A DNA stretch of 64,000 nt from JAPPHA01 sp964291635 (GTDB lineage Bacteria > Pseudomonadota > Alphaproteobacteria > Rhodobacterales > Rhodobacteraceae): contig OZ219893.1 of the NCBI GenBank assembly GCA_964291635.2, positions 62,001 through 126,000 on the forward strand. The letters run 5' to 3'. This document shows, piece by piece, positions 1-9,723 of the stretch (positions are counted from its first letter, which is position 1; each line of letters opens with the position of its first letter). The notes beneath the pieces are model-generated. The model was not told where the DNA came from and searched no databases. It saw nothing but the letters and a program-made list of their open reading frames with translations. Position numbers and translations under genes: made by a program.

Positions 1-914
1 CCGGCCGACTCTCGAACATCGGCAGGAATCCTGTCCGAAAACTCGCCGATTTCCACCATTCCCGGTGCGATTCCATCCCACGTGTCGATCGATTCCCAGG
101 TCCCGTCGAGAACGGCCTGGGTGCGGTCCACGTAATACGGCGCCCAGTTGTCGATGATCGACGACAGCCTTGCGGTTGGCCCGAATTCCTTCATGTCGGA
201 TGCCTGGCCGAAGGCGTAGACGCCCTTTTCTTCTGCAATCGTCATCGCGGCCGGTGAATCGGTGTGTTGCATGATGACATCTGCACCCTGTTCGATCAGG
301 GCGGTTGCGGCATCGGCTTCCTTGGCAGGATCAAACCAGGTGAACACCCAGACAATCTTGAACTGAACATCCGGATTGACCGCCTTGGCGGCGAGATACG
401 CCGAGTTGATTCCCCGGATGACCTCCGGAATCGGGAACGACGCGATGTAGCCGATGACGTTGGATTCCGTCATGTGGCCCGCAATGTGCCCGATCACCGT
501 GCGGCCCTCGTAGAAGCGGGCCGAATATGTCGAGACATTGTCGGCACGCTTGTAGCCGGTCGCATGTTCGAATTTCACGTCGGGAAACTTCGCGGCAACG
601 TTGATCGTGGGATCCATGTAGCCGAATGATGTCGTGAATATCAGCTTGTGGCCCGACAACGCCATTTGGGTCATGACCCTCTCGGCGTCAGCGCCTTCGG
701 GCACGCTCTCGACGTAGGACGTCTCGACCCGGTCGCCCAGCGCCTCGTCAACCGCAAGCCTGCCCTGGTCGTGCTCGTAGCTCCAGCCGAAGTCACCGAT
801 CGGACCGACGTAGACGAATCCGACCTTGAGTTTTTCGTCTGACGCGAATGCTGCACCGCCGAGCCCGAAGGCGAGTGCAGCGGCGCCGACAAGACAACGC
901 CAAAAATGTTTCAT
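1..914 (-). CDS. BMP-family ABC transporter substrate-binding protein (3' end cut by window)
   Basis: Periplasmic or lipid-anchored binding protein of the Bmp/PnrA family, which delivers nucleosides or related purines to an ABC importer. Translation from the ATG at 914 begins MKHFWRCLVGAAALAFG, a hydrophobic signal peptide ending near AFA-SDEK, then KVGFVYVGPIGDFGW, the usual first strand of the BMP fold; later segments such as GADVIMQHTDSPAA and EKGVYAFGQASDM match the ligand-binding second half. About 304 codons are present and the C-terminus lies outside the window. It is the last gene of the purine operon, separated from the permease genes by a 95-base gap containing a hairpin. Family confident; exact ligand inferred from the xdh/uraH neighbours. 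Confidence 0.88.
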   Translation of the reverse strand, partial: MKHFWRCLVGAAALAFGLGGAAFASDEKLKVGFVYVGPIGDFGWSYEHDQGRLAVDEALGDRVETSYVESVPEGADAERVMTQMALSGHKLIFTTSFGYMDPTINVAAKFPDVKFEHATGYKRADNVSTYSARFYEGRTVIGHIAGHMTESNVIGYIASFPIPEVIRGINSAYLAAKAVNPDVQFKIVWVFTWFDPAKEADAATALIEQGADVIMQHTDSPAAMTIAEEKGVYAFGQASDMKEFGPTARLSSIIDNWAPYYVDRTQAVLDGTWESIDTWDGIAPGMVEIGEFSDRIPADVRESA

Positions 915-942
915 GGTGATTCCCTCCACAAATGACCAAAAG

Positions 943-986
943 ACCCTGAAAGGCTCGGCATGCCGTCTGGGGCCGTCTCTTTCAGG
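943..986 (-). terminator. Intercistronic hairpin between permease and binding-protein genes
   Basis: CCTGAAAG at 943-950 pairs with CTTTCAGG at 979-986. On the minus strand the stem is followed by GTCTTTTGG, a short T-rich tract. It sits between the last permease gene and the binding-protein gene of one operon, so it may be a partial terminator or an RNA-stabilising hairpin that sets binding-protein level. Confidence 0.4.
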
Positions 987-1010
987 AAATGGCAATCAGC
1001 CCTGTCACCG

Positions 1011-1945
1011 TCAGGCAGAGGCGTGAAATGCCCGGCCGAGACAGGCCGGAGCATTCAAACTGGTCCGCCTTCGGTCCGAGGACATGACAACCAGTACGAG
1101 TATTGTAACGAGATACGGAGCCATCGACAGATACGCAACCCCAATCCCGGCACCTGCGGCCTGCAGGTTCAGTTGCAACACCGTAACGCCCCGAAGAGAT
1201 ATGCGCCAAGGAGAATCCGCCACGGTTTCCAGGAAGAAAAGACGACGATTGCAAGCGCAATCCACCCGGCCCCCGCAGTCATCCCCTCTGTCCATTGCGG
1301 TACCCTGATCAGCGACAGGTAGGCGCCGCCAAGTCCCGCCATCGCCCCCCCGAACAGAATGGCCGCCAGGCGCACCTGGATCACCTTGTAGCCAAGCGCG
1401 TGCGCGGCATCGTGATTGTCTCCGACTGCGCGAAGGACAAGTCCCGCACGGGTGTATCGCAGGACCAGCCAGACGACAAAGACCAGGAAAAGGGAAAGGT
1501 AAAGGACACCGTCATGAGAAATTAGCACCGGCCCGAGGAACGGGATCTCCGAAAGGACCGGTATGTCGAGCCTGGGGGTCGGGGGTGGCTTGATCCCCGC
1601 ATAACTCTGGCCCATCAAGGCCGCCAGTCCAAGGCCGAACAGTGTCAGAGCGAGTCCGGTTGCAACCTGGTTCGACAACAGGAATTGAGTCAGTATCGCG
1701 AAGACCAGGGACAAGATAACCCCTCCCGCGACAGCCGCCAGCAGGCCAAGGAGGGGAGAGCCGGTTTCGACGGCGCCAATGAAACCGCACACGGCGCCAA
1801 TGATCATCATGCCCTCGACCCCGAGATTGAGAACACCTGATTTCTCGGCGACCAGTTCCCCGGTCGCCGCGAGGAGAATAGGCGTTGCCGCAACCATCAG
1901 GCTCGCAACCAGTGCGGCCGGCGAAACCCCGGCTAGATCGATCAC
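1011..1945 (-). pseudogene. BMP-type ABC transporter permease 2, single frameshift
   Basis: Inner-membrane permease of a BMP/YufPQ-type importer. From the GTG at 1945 the first 250 or so residues are typical (LVAEKSGVLNLGVEGMM, later GWIALAIVVFSSW), then the frame ends after GAYLFGALRCCN. The expected C-terminus, GVTVLQLNLQAAGAG and LSMAPYLVTILVLVVMSS, continues in another frame to a stop at 1011. One missing G on the minus strand in the C-run at 1189-1192 explains the break exactly (GAYLFG-GVTVLQ). Either a recent inactivating slip or a sequencing error in a homopolymer. The start overlaps the upstream permease by the GTGA arrangement, with GGAGGG just before it. Confidence 0.85.
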
Positions 1946-3120
1946 GTCTGACCCTCCTTTCCGTCGCGGGCCGGTACCGTCACCGGGGCGCTGGGCGCAG
2001 CAGTTGCGCCGGCAAGGGCAGGCTCCGAACCTGACCGGTCACCGGACGGACGCTTCCACCGAATCCGAAAGTTGACCAGGATGTCGACAGCCAGAAGAAA
2101 GAAAAGCAGCATGCCCTGGAAAACCTGAACCGCGGCCGCGGGAATGTTCAGCGTGAACTGGGCCAGCTCCCCTCCGATATAGGTCAGCGCCATCAGCAGC
2201 CCTGCGAGAAGGATGCCGACCGGGTGCAAACGCCCGAGAAAAGCCACGATTATGGCAGTGAACCCGTACCCGAGGGGAAAGTTGGTCGAGAGCTTTCCGG
2301 CCGGACCGGCGACCTCGAACAGCCCGGCCATGCCGGCGAATGCACCGGAGAGACCGAGACACAGGGCGGTCAGGAGTGCCGCGTCGACACCTGCGAAGCG
2401 CGCGGCTCGCTGCGACTGGCCGGCTAGGCGAACCTGGAATCCGAAAATGTGGTTGCGAAGCACCAGGAAGCACAGGACAACGAGTGCGAACATGACGATC
2501 ACGCCGAAATGGACACCGGTGCCACTCAGCAGCTCCGCATTGTGCGCGCTTGGATAATCCTGGAAATGCCGGCTTTCGGGCCAGTTGAAGCCGTCCGGGT
2601 TTCTCAGTGGGCCCGTGACCATTTCGGCGAGAACATTGAAGGCCACGTAAACCAGCATCAGGGATACGAGGATTTCGTTGGCGTGGAAGCGGATCTTCAG
2701 GATTGCCGGGATCATCGCCCAGAGAAAGCCGCCGAAAGCGCCAGCCAGAATCATCATCGGAAATACCCAGAATCCCTCGGCAGGGTAGACGGCAAGCCCG
2801 AAGCCCGCCCCGGCAATCGCGCCCATGATGAACTGGCCTTCGGCACCGATGTTCCAGATGCCGGCCCGAAACCCGAAAGAGAGCCCGAGCGCGATGATGA
2901 TCAACGGTGCCGCTTTGACCAGCAGTTGTGGACGGGTGTAGCTCGCGACGGTCGAGTCAAACAATGGATCCCAGAAAAACACCCTGATCGCATCCAGGGG
3001 GTTTGTCCCGAGAAACGCGAACAGAACGGCTCCTGCAGCCATGGTCAGAACGACCGCGATGAACGGGGTCACCGTTCGCATCACCCGGGAGGGTTCCGGC
3101 CTGGGCTCAAGCAGCAGCAC
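1942..3120 (-). CDS. BMP-type ABC transporter permease 1
   Basis: First inner-membrane permease of the purine/nucleoside importer, 392 residues. Hydrophobic segments throughout; the signature loop PLIIIALGLSFGFRAGIWNIGAEGQ region (residues about 75-95) and ANEILVSLMLVYVA are typical of YufP-like proteins. The C-terminus is a polar tail rich in Ala and Pro. GTG start at 3120 is preceded by GGAGATTCAC and lies inside the end of the ATPase gene (14-base overlap); its stop overlaps the start of permease 2. Strict coupling implies expression as one transcript with the ATPase. Confidence 0.9.
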   Translation of the reverse strand: MLLLEPRPEPSRVMRTVTPFIAVVLTMAAGAVLFAFLGTNPLDAIRVFFWDPLFDSTVASYTRPQLLVKAAPLIIIALGLSFGFRAGIWNIGAEGQFIMGAIAGAGFGLAVYPAEGFWVFPMMILAGAFGGFLWAMIPAILKIRFHANEILVSLMLVYVAFNVLAEMVTGPLRNPDGFNWPESRHFQDYPSAHNAELLSGTGVHFGVIVMFALVVLCFLVLRNHIFGFQVRLAGQSQRAARFAGVDAALLTALCLGLSGAFAGMAGLFEVAGPAGKLSTNFPLGYGFTAIIVAFLGRLHPVGILLAGLLMALTYIGGELAQFTLNIPAAAVQVFQGMLLFFLLAVDILVNFRIRWKRPSGDRSGSEPALAGATAAPSAPVTVPARDGKEGQT

Positions 3121-4618
3121 GTGAATCTCCGGTCCGTCCCATCAGCAACCCGATCTCCTCAGCCCTGATTCCCGCGGTGGGGTTAGGTTCCGAAAGACGG
3201 CCGCCGGAAATCACCGCCAGCCTGTCGGAAATCTCCATCAGTTCATCAAGGTCCTGACTGATGACCAGCACGCCCGCTCCACGCTCTGCAAGTTCGACAA
3301 GGGTCACGCGAATGAACGCGGCGGCCGCCGCATCCACGCCCCAGGTCGGCTGGTTGATCACCAGGACGCGCGGCTCCTGCTGTATCTCGCGTCCAACGAC
3401 GAATTTCTGCAGATTCCCGCCTGAAAGCGACTTTGCGGCACTGTCGACACCGGTCGTCCTGACGTCGAACCGCTTCACGACGCCGCCGGCGAATTCCGCG
3501 GCCGCCGTCCAGTCAAGGATGCCGTGACGGGCGAAGGAGCGCCGAATGCGCGCGGTCATCATCGCGTTTTCGCTGAGCGACATGTCGGGCGCAGCAGCGT
3601 GCCCCAGCCTCTGTTCCGGTGCCGCCAGCATTCCCAGTCGCCGCCTCGCGTTGGGTCCCGACAGACCGACATCACCGCCGCCCAGCATGATCACGCCGGG
3701 CGGGGATCGCTCTTCTCCGGACAACGCCAGGAGCAACTCGTCCTGGCCATTCCCGGCGACTCCGGCGATGCCGAGTATCTCGCCTGTCCGGAGTACGAAA
3801 TCGATGTCCTTCAGACTTGTACCGAAATGGCTTCGGGACCGGAGCGACAGGCCGGAAACCCTCAGCAGGTCGTCGCCCGGCGCATGATCGCGCCGTGCCG
3901 GGACCGCGAGGTTCGTGCCGAGCATCATGGCGGCAAGGCTCCTTGCCGTTTCATCGGCAGGTGTACAGGTGGTTACGACCTTGCCTCCCCGAAGGATCGT
4001 CGCGCGGTCGCAGAGGGAACGGATTTCCTCGAGCTTGTGCGAAATGTAGAGAATCGATGTGCCTTCGGATGCCAGCTTTCGCAACGTGTCGAAGAGGACG
4101 TCCACTTCCTGTGGGGTCAGCACCGAGGTCGGTTCGTCCATGATCAGGAGCTTCGGCGATTGCAAAAGGCACCGAACGATTTCGACTCTCTGGCGTTCTC
4201 CCGCCGAAAGATCCCCGACAATCCGGTCCGGATTGATCGCGAGACCGTAGCCGGCTGATACCTCGTGGATCCTGGATGCGAGGTCCGAACGTGCCAGACG
4301 CACCTCCATGCCAAGGGCTATGTTGTCGGCAACATTCAAGGCTTCAAAAAGCGAAAAGTGCTGGAACACCATCGCGATGCCATCGGCACGCGCGGCCCTC
4401 GGTTCGTGCGGGGTGAACGGCAGGCCTTCAAGGAACATGCGGCCGGAATCCGGGCGGACAAGCCCGTAGATCATCTTGACGAGCGTGGATTTTCCAGCGC
4501 CGTTTTCCCCAAGCAGGGCGTGAATTTCTCCCGTTCCGATTTCCAGCGAAATGTCGTCGCAGGCGAGAACGCCCGGGTAGGACTTGGTCATGGCGTGGAT
4601 GTCGAGCAGTATTGTCAA
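3107..4618 (-). CDS. BMP-type ABC transporter ATPase (two nucleotide-binding domains)
   Basis: Energising subunit of the purine/nucleoside importer, about 503 residues with two fused ABC domains. Domain 1 has Walker A GENGAGKST near residues 37-45, LSAGERQRVEIVRCL as signature and LLIMDEPTSVLTPQE as Walker B. Domain 2 has a degenerate P-loop (GVAGNGQDEL) and the signature LSGGNLQKFVVGREI, the pattern seen in the YufO/RbsA-like group. I chose the TTG at 4618 because it overlaps the xdhC stop as TTGA and begins directly at the first beta strand (LLDIHAMTKSY); an open frame upstream to 4867 is only the shadow of xdhC. Confidence 0.88.
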   Translation of the reverse strand: MTILLDIHAMTKSYPGVLACDDISLEIGTGEIHALLGENGAGKSTLVKMIYGLVRPDSGRMFLEGLPFTPHEPRAARADGIAMVFQHFSLFEALNVADNIALGMEVRLARSDLASRIHEVSAGYGLAINPDRIVGDLSAGERQRVEIVRCLLQSPKLLIMDEPTSVLTPQEVDVLFDTLRKLASEGTSILYISHKLEEIRSLCDRATILRGGKVVTTCTPADETARSLAAMMLGTNLAVPARRDHAPGDDLLRVSGLSLRSRSHFGTSLKDIDFVLRTGEILGIAGVAGNGQDELLLALSGEERSPPGVIMLGGGDVGLSGPNARRRLGMLAAPEQRLGHAAAPDMSLSENAMMTARIRRSFARHGILDWTAAAEFAGGVVKRFDVRTTGVDSAAKSLSGGNLQKFVVGREIQQEPRVLVINQPTWGVDAAAAAFIRVTLVELAERGAGVLVISQDLDELMEISDRLAVISGGRLSEPNPTAGIRAEEIGLLMGRTGDSRAAA

Positions 4619-5598
4619 CCCGGGATGCCTCCGATCCTCAGTGGTCCGATTTCGTTCGGGGCATCGACCAGGTACGCGGCTACGACGCCGACGGCAATGG
4701 CGCGCGGATGCTTGCCGAGGCCCGGTATCCCGATCGGGCAGGTCAGGCGCGCAATCATCTCTTCCGGATGGCCGAGGGAACGCAACCTTCCGGCAAAACG
4801 TTGACGCTTTGTTCGGGAGCCAATCAGGCCAAGCGACCGGAACTGCCGCCTGAGAACGCGATCGCAAATGTCGAGATCAATGCTGTGCGTGTGTGTCATC
4901 ACGAGGTGATCGGCATCGTCAGGTGCCAGCGCGGTTGCGTGCAGGGAGTTCGGGTCCGTCACCAGCGGACGGACAGACGATGACATCGCTCCGGGAAATC
5001 GGGAGGCCTCGAAATCGATCCACGTGATCGCGAACGGGAGGCCCGACAGGACTTCGACCACCGATCGGCCCACGTGACCGGCCCCGTAAACCCAGATGTT
5101 CCGCTCGGGCCGCGCGCTCGGCTCGATGAGCCAACCGTCAACGAGGCAGGTGGACTGCTTTTTCTTGCCGCCATGCATGGCCTCCACGACACGCCGCACC
5201 CGCGGCGGCGGTCTGTCAGGGGAGTCCACGGTCTCACGGGGTGGCCGGGTCATTCGAACGCGCACGGAGTCGTCGTCCAGTTCGTCAAGGGCCGCCTGGT
5301 CAAATGTCTCGATGACAAGATTGACCGCCCCGCCGCAGCATTGGCCGATTTTGGGGCCAAGCGGCAAGTTCAGTGTTGAGACGCCCGGGCCGGATTCGAG
5401 TCCCTTTCGCGCGTGATCGACCGCAACCAGTTCGAGTGCCCCGCCGCCGATCGTTCCCGCCTGGCCGTCCGCCCAGACCTGCATCGACACGCCCGTTTCC
5501 CTCGGGGTCGAACCCTTGTGGCCGGCAATGACTATGCGCGCAACCGTGCCGTGCCGCCGCACGGCTTCCCGGAGTCCGATCCGGTCGAATCCGATCAC
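4615..5598 (-). CDS. xdhC: Xanthine dehydrogenase accessory protein XdhC
   Basis: Molybdenum-cofactor chaperone that binds and sulfurates Moco before insertion into the XdhB subunit; cytoplasmic. 327 residues: N-terminal XdhC domain with STPRETGVSM and the conserved QCCGGAV segment, then a Rossmann-type C-terminal domain (IWVYGAGHVGRSVVEVL). GTG start at 5598 overlaps the xdhB stop as GTGA. It links the enzyme genes to the transporter genes in one operon. Confidence 0.9.
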   Translation of the reverse strand: MIGFDRIGLREAVRRHGTVARIVIAGHKGSTPRETGVSMQVWADGQAGTIGGGALELVAVDHARKGLESGPGVSTLNLPLGPKIGQCCGGAVNLVIETFDQAALDELDDDSVRVRMTRPPRETVDSPDRPPPRVRRVVEAMHGGKKKQSTCLVDGWLIEPSARPERNIWVYGAGHVGRSVVEVLSGLPFAITWIDFEASRFPGAMSSSVRPLVTDPNSLHATALAPDDADHLVMTHTHSIDLDICDRVLRRQFRSLGLIGSRTKRQRFAGRLRSLGHPEEMIARLTCPIGIPGLGKHPRAIAVGVVAAYLVDAPNEIGPLRIGGIPG

Positions 5599-7955
5599 CA
5601 GTCCTGCCCCCGAAGCTGCATGACGGCCCGGAGTACCCGTTCCGGCGTAGCCGGAGCGTCGAGACCGCCAAAGCCATCACCGCAAGATGATACAGCGTCC
5701 GAAATTGCCATGAATGCCGAAATCCCGAGCATGAGCGGCGGTTCTCCGACAGCCTTGGAACGGTGGATCGTGTTTTCCGAATTGGCGTTTTCGAACAGCG
5801 TGACATTCAGGGTCATCGGCCGGTCCGAGCAGGCGGGAATCTTGTATGTGGAAGGTGCGTGGGTCAGAAGATGTCCGTTTTCGTCCCAGACAAGTTCTTC
5901 GGTTGTCAGCCAGCCCGCGCCCTGAACGAATCCGCCTTCGATCTGGCCGATGTCGATTGCCGTGTTCAGCGATTCCCCGACATCATGAACAATGTCGGTG
6001 CGAAGGATCCTCGACTCACCGGACAATGTGTCAATCACCGCCTCGGTGACGGCGGCGCCGTAAGCGAAATAGTAGAAAGGCCGACCCCGGCCGGATCTCC
6101 GTTCCCACTGGATGTCAGGCGTCGAATAGAACCCGGTCGCGGAAAGCGAAATACGTCCCTCGTGGCAACGACTTGCGGCCTCGCTGAACGGAATGGATGC
6201 GTCTCCGATCAGCACGCGTCCACCTTGGAAACGCACGCTCGCGGGTTTCTGCTGCCATAGTTCCGACAGGTGGGCCGCCATCCGGTCACGTATTGTCATG
6301 CACGCGGAATGGGTCGCCATTCCATTCAGATCCGAGCCGGCAGAAGCCGCCGTCGCGGATGTATTCGGCACCTTGTCGGTGTCGGTAGCCGAGATCCTGA
6401 CGGCGCAGGGCGCCAATCCGAAAACCGAGGCGGCCACCTGCATGACCTTGGTCATGAGTCCCTGGCCCATCTCGGTCCCGCCGTGGTTTACGTGAACGGA
6501 CCCGTCCCGGTAGACATGCGCAAGCGCCCCCGCCTGGTTGTAATGGGTCAGGGTAAACGAAATTCCGAACTTGACCGGTGTCAGGGCGATGCCCTTCCTG
6601 AGAACCGCATTTCGGGCGTTGAACCGGGAGATTGACCGGCGCCTTTCGTGATAGCCTGAACGTTCGACGAGGCTTGCCGTGATTTCCCGAATGACCGAGT
6701 CGCGGACCTCCATATGATAGGGAGTCGTCTGCACGGCCCCGGTTTCGACATGCTGTTCGAGCGATGATGAATCATCCTGGGATCGTGGGTCGTGCGGCGG
6801 CATCTCGCGGGAATCCCTCGATCGATAGTAATTGACCATCCGCACATGCAGAGGGTCTCGTCCGAGAGTCCGGGCGATTCGCTCGATCACATGCTCGATT
6901 CCGACAATTCCCTGGGGGCCACCGAAGCCGCGAAACGCCGTCGCCGACACGGTGTTCGTACGCAGCCGGTAGGACGTGATCCGGGCGTTCTCGAAATGAT
7001 AGGCATTGTCGGCGTGCAGCATCGCCCGGTCGGCGACCGCGAGAGACAGGTCCTGCGACCAGCCGCACCGGGCAAAATGGCCGAAGATTATTCCCAGGAT
7101 GCGGCCGTCGTCATCAAAGCCGACATCGTAGTCGATCCGGAATTCATGCCTTTTGCCGGTGATGAGCATGTCGTCATCGCGGTCGTACCGCATTCGGCAT
7201 GGCCGACCCGTTGCTGCCGCCACCGCAGCGCAGGCCATTGCCGGGGCATTGCACTGGCTTTCCTTCCCGCCGAAGCCGCCGCCCATGCGGCGAACCTCGA
7301 CCCTCACACGGCCCAGGTCAACCCCGAGAATCTCGGCGACCTTTTGCTGAATCTCGCTCGGATGTTGGGATGAACTGTAGACCAGCATGCCGCCGTCTTC
7401 CCGGGGAACAGCCATTGCCGCCTGTCCTTCGAGATAGAAATGCTCCTGTCCACCTGTTTCGACCCGGCCCGACAGGGAATGAGGTGCTAAGGCGATGGCG
7501 GCGCGGGGGTTTCCTTTGCGGTAGACCATCGGGTTTTCCAGGTGGCTTCGCGCGGCAATCGCGTCGTCAATGGTCAGTACTGGCGTGCGCTCGATGACCT
7601 CTATGTGTCCGAGGCTGGCAGCGTGACGGGCGATGCGATGACTCTCCGCTGCGGCAATGAACACGGGCTGCCCGAAGAAACGAACGTCACCAACCGCCAG
7701 GAGCGGTTCGTCATGCGCGGTCGGTGAAGTATCCGCCGTCACCGGAAGATCCGATGCGGTCAGCACGGCCGCGACACCGTCGGTGTTCCGGACTGCCGTG
7801 ACATCGAGCCTTGCGATCTTCCCGCAAACCGCCTTTGTCAGGCCAAAGGCCAGGTGCAGGCAGCGGGGCGGCGACGGGATGTCGTCGACATAGGTCGCCC
7901 CGCCAGTGACGTGGAGTCGCGCCGACTCGTGGGGGAGTTCGGGGTTCGCGCTCAT
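5595..7955 (-). CDS. xdhB: Xanthine dehydrogenase, molybdopterin-binding subunit
   Basis: Large catalytic subunit oxidising hypoxanthine and xanthine to urate. About 786 residues, the usual XdhB length. Start at the ATG at 7955 (MSANPELPHESARLHVTGGA), which overlaps the xdhA stop as ATGA; open frame further upstream is shadow of xdhA. Visible family segments: GGQEHFYLEGQAA, GGGFGGKESQ, TAFRGFGGPQG, the Moco-binding region MGQGLMTKVMQVAA and near the C-terminus VGEPPLMLGIS, whose Glu is the catalytic base of the family. All key blocks look intact. Confidence 0.93.
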   Translation of the reverse strand: MSANPELPHESARLHVTGGATYVDDIPSPPRCLHLAFGLTKAVCGKIARLDVTAVRNTDGVAAVLTASDLPVTADTSPTAHDEPLLAVGDVRFFGQPVFIAAAESHRIARHAASLGHIEVIERTPVLTIDDAIAARSHLENPMVYRKGNPRAAIALAPHSLSGRVETGGQEHFYLEGQAAMAVPREDGGMLVYSSSQHPSEIQQKVAEILGVDLGRVRVEVRRMGGGFGGKESQCNAPAMACAAVAAATGRPCRMRYDRDDDMLITGKRHEFRIDYDVGFDDDGRILGIIFGHFARCGWSQDLSLAVADRAMLHADNAYHFENARITSYRLRTNTVSATAFRGFGGPQGIVGIEHVIERIARTLGRDPLHVRMVNYYRSRDSREMPPHDPRSQDDSSSLEQHVETGAVQTTPYHMEVRDSVIREITASLVERSGYHERRRSISRFNARNAVLRKGIALTPVKFGISFTLTHYNQAGALAHVYRDGSVHVNHGGTEMGQGLMTKVMQVAASVFGLAPCAVRISATDTDKVPNTSATAASAGSDLNGMATHSACMTIRDRMAAHLSELWQQKPASVRFQGGRVLIGDASIPFSEAASRCHEGRISLSATGFYSTPDIQWERRSGRGRPFYYFAYGAAVTEAVIDTLSGESRILRTDIVHDVGESLNTAIDIGQIEGGFVQGAGWLTTEELVWDENGHLLTHAPSTYKIPACSDRPMTLNVTLFENANSENTIHRSKAVGEPPLMLGISAFMAISDAVSSCGDGFGGLDAPATPERVLRAVMQLRGQDW

Positions 7956-9376
7956 GGTGTCATGTCGAGCACACGTGCTTCGCCGGATGAATCCTCGAGA
8001 AAACAGCGGCGCAGCATGTGCCGCGCCGCGGTCATGCGGTAGCCTGCGCTCGCGCGCAGATCCGTGATCGGGACAAAGTCGGACTCGAAAGCCAGGGCGG
8101 CCGAGGATACCGTCTTCTCGTTCCAGCGCCGGCCGATGAGGCGATTTTCCACTGCGTGGGCGCGTTTCGGGATCCCCGCCATGCCGCCGAACGCAATCCT
8201 CGCCGACTCGACGGTTCCGTTTTCGCCAACGACGATATTGAAACAGCCGAGAACGGCGGAAATGTCCTGATCGAATCTCTTGGACAGCTTGAAACACCGA
8301 AGACGATCGGGGCCGTCCGGGATGAGCAGGGATTCAATGAATTCACCGGGTTGAAGGTCCTGGCGGCCATACGCGACAAAGAAGTCCTCGATGTCGAGGG
8401 TTCTCCGGTCATTCCCGCGGCGAAGCGTCAGCGTCGCACCGAGCGCGATCAATGGCGGCGCCCCGTCCCCGATCGGCGAACCGTTGGCGATGTTGCCCCC
8501 TATGGTCGCGACGTTCCGGACCTGTTCCGAACCGAACCTGCGGAGAAGTTCGCCAAAATCCGGGTAGCGCGTCTTGACGGAATCCCGCAGCCTGGAAATC
8601 GATGCTGTCGCTCCCACGGCGAGTCCTCCGTCCGTCGGCGATATGTCGCCGAGGTCGCGAACCTGCGAGACAAAGCACATCGGCAGGATCGACTTCATCT
8701 CCTTGTTGACAACCAGCCCGAGATCCGTGGCGCCGCCGACGAGGGTTCCGTCCGGATTGGCAAGGCTCCAGTCGGCGAGATCATCGGCAGTTCCCGGCAT
8801 GAAGTATCCATCCGGCCTATGAACCGGATCCGAGGACTTACTCCTGGAAACAAGCCGACGGAGGCTGTCGACATCGATTTCGAGCCAAGGTGCGACTGCA
8901 TCATCTTCCGCCGCCCGAGCCGCACGAACGATCGGTGCATAACCCGTGCACCGGCATAGATTGCCGGCGAGAATGTCGTCGTGGTCCTGCCGTCCTGAAC
9001 CGTGGGCCGCGACCATGGACATGACGAATCCCGGAGTGCAGAAACCGCATTGGCTCCCATGGTATTCGACCATTCGCCTCTGGACCGGATGCAGGGTGCC
9101 GGTTTCGTCGGCAACGCCTTCAACGGTTCTGAGCGATTTGCCGTCGAGTTGGGGCAGGAAAAGCAGGCAGGAATTGACGGCTGAACGAACCGCCGTGCCG
9201 TCATTCGCGATCGAGGTCAGCATTACCGTACAGGCCCCGCAGTCTCCCTCATTGCAGCCTTCCTTGGTGCCGGTGAGGTGATGCCGGATTCGCAGCCAGT
9301 CGAGAACCGTCTCGGCCGGATTCGGGTCCGCGAGTAGGACGCTCCTCCCATTGAGCAGGAAACGAACAGCCGTCAT
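7952..9376 (-). CDS. xdhA: Xanthine dehydrogenase, iron-sulfur/FAD subunit
   Basis: Small subunit passing electrons from molybdenum through two 2Fe-2S clusters to FAD and NAD. 474 residues from the ATG at 9376. Plant-type ferredoxin cysteines in GCNEGDCGACTVML (C41, C46, C49), second cluster in QCGFCTPGFV and GNLCRCTGY, FAD-binding motifs LVGGATDLGLVV and TIGGNIANGSPIGD. The start shares a base with the uraH stop (TGATG), and a TTG one codon earlier is possible. Ends overlapping xdhB. Confidence 0.93.
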   Translation of the reverse strand: MTAVRFLLNGRSVLLADPNPAETVLDWLRIRHHLTGTKEGCNEGDCGACTVMLTSIANDGTAVRSAVNSCLLFLPQLDGKSLRTVEGVADETGTLHPVQRRMVEYHGSQCGFCTPGFVMSMVAAHGSGRQDHDDILAGNLCRCTGYAPIVRAARAAEDDAVAPWLEIDVDSLRRLVSRSKSSDPVHRPDGYFMPGTADDLADWSLANPDGTLVGGATDLGLVVNKEMKSILPMCFVSQVRDLGDISPTDGGLAVGATASISRLRDSVKTRYPDFGELLRRFGSEQVRNVATIGGNIANGSPIGDGAPPLIALGATLTLRRGNDRRTLDIEDFFVAYGRQDLQPGEFIESLLIPDGPDRLRCFKLSKRFDQDISAVLGCFNIVVGENGTVESARIAFGGMAGIPKRAHAVENRLIGRRWNEKTVSSAALAFESDFVPITDLRASAGYRMTAARHMLRRCFLEDSSGEARVLDMTP

Positions 9377-9723
9377 CAACTTCCCCTGTAGGTTGCGTAA
9401 CCGTAGGGCGAGAGCAGGAGCGGGACATGGTAGTGTCCGGCATCCACAATTGCGAAACGAACCGGAATCAGGTCAAGAAAGACGCCTGCCGGGCGAACCG
9501 CTTCGGTTTGTTCGTGGTATGCGCCCGCGTGGAAGACGAGTTCATATTTACCGGGCTTGCATTCCGTGCCGTCAAGCAACGGCCGGTCCACGCGGCCGTC
9601 CTGGTTGGTAACGGCAGTCGTGATTTTCAGGCGTTCCGTCCCGATCGCGTAAAGATCTATTGTCAGACCGGCAGCGGGTCGGCCGCGCGCAGTATCCAGG
9701 ACATGTGTGGTCAACCGTGCCAT
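9376..9723 (-). CDS. uraH: 5-hydroxyisourate hydrolase (transthyretin-like)
   Basis: Hydrolyses 5-hydroxyisourate, the product of urate oxidation, to OHCU. 115 residues, the normal length. N-terminal LTTHVLDTARGRPA carries the active-site His, KITTAVTNQDGRVDRPLL the Arg block, GHYHVPLLLSP the second His, and the protein ends in the diagnostic YRGS. First gene of the purine operon; GGAAGG lies upstream of the ATG. No urate oxidase or OHCU decarboxylase gene is in the window. Confidence 0.93.
   Translation of the reverse strand: MARLTTHVLDTARGRPAAGLTIDLYAIGTERLKITTAVTNQDGRVDRPLLDGTECKPGKYELVFHAGAYHEQTEAVRPAGVFLDLIPVRFAIVDAGHYHVPLLLSPYGYATYRGS

Noticed and set aside
4619..4867. N-terminal extension of the BMP ATPase
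   Set aside because: Arg/Pro-rich sequence lying wholly over xdhC; the TTGA overlap at 4615-4618 gives a normal start.
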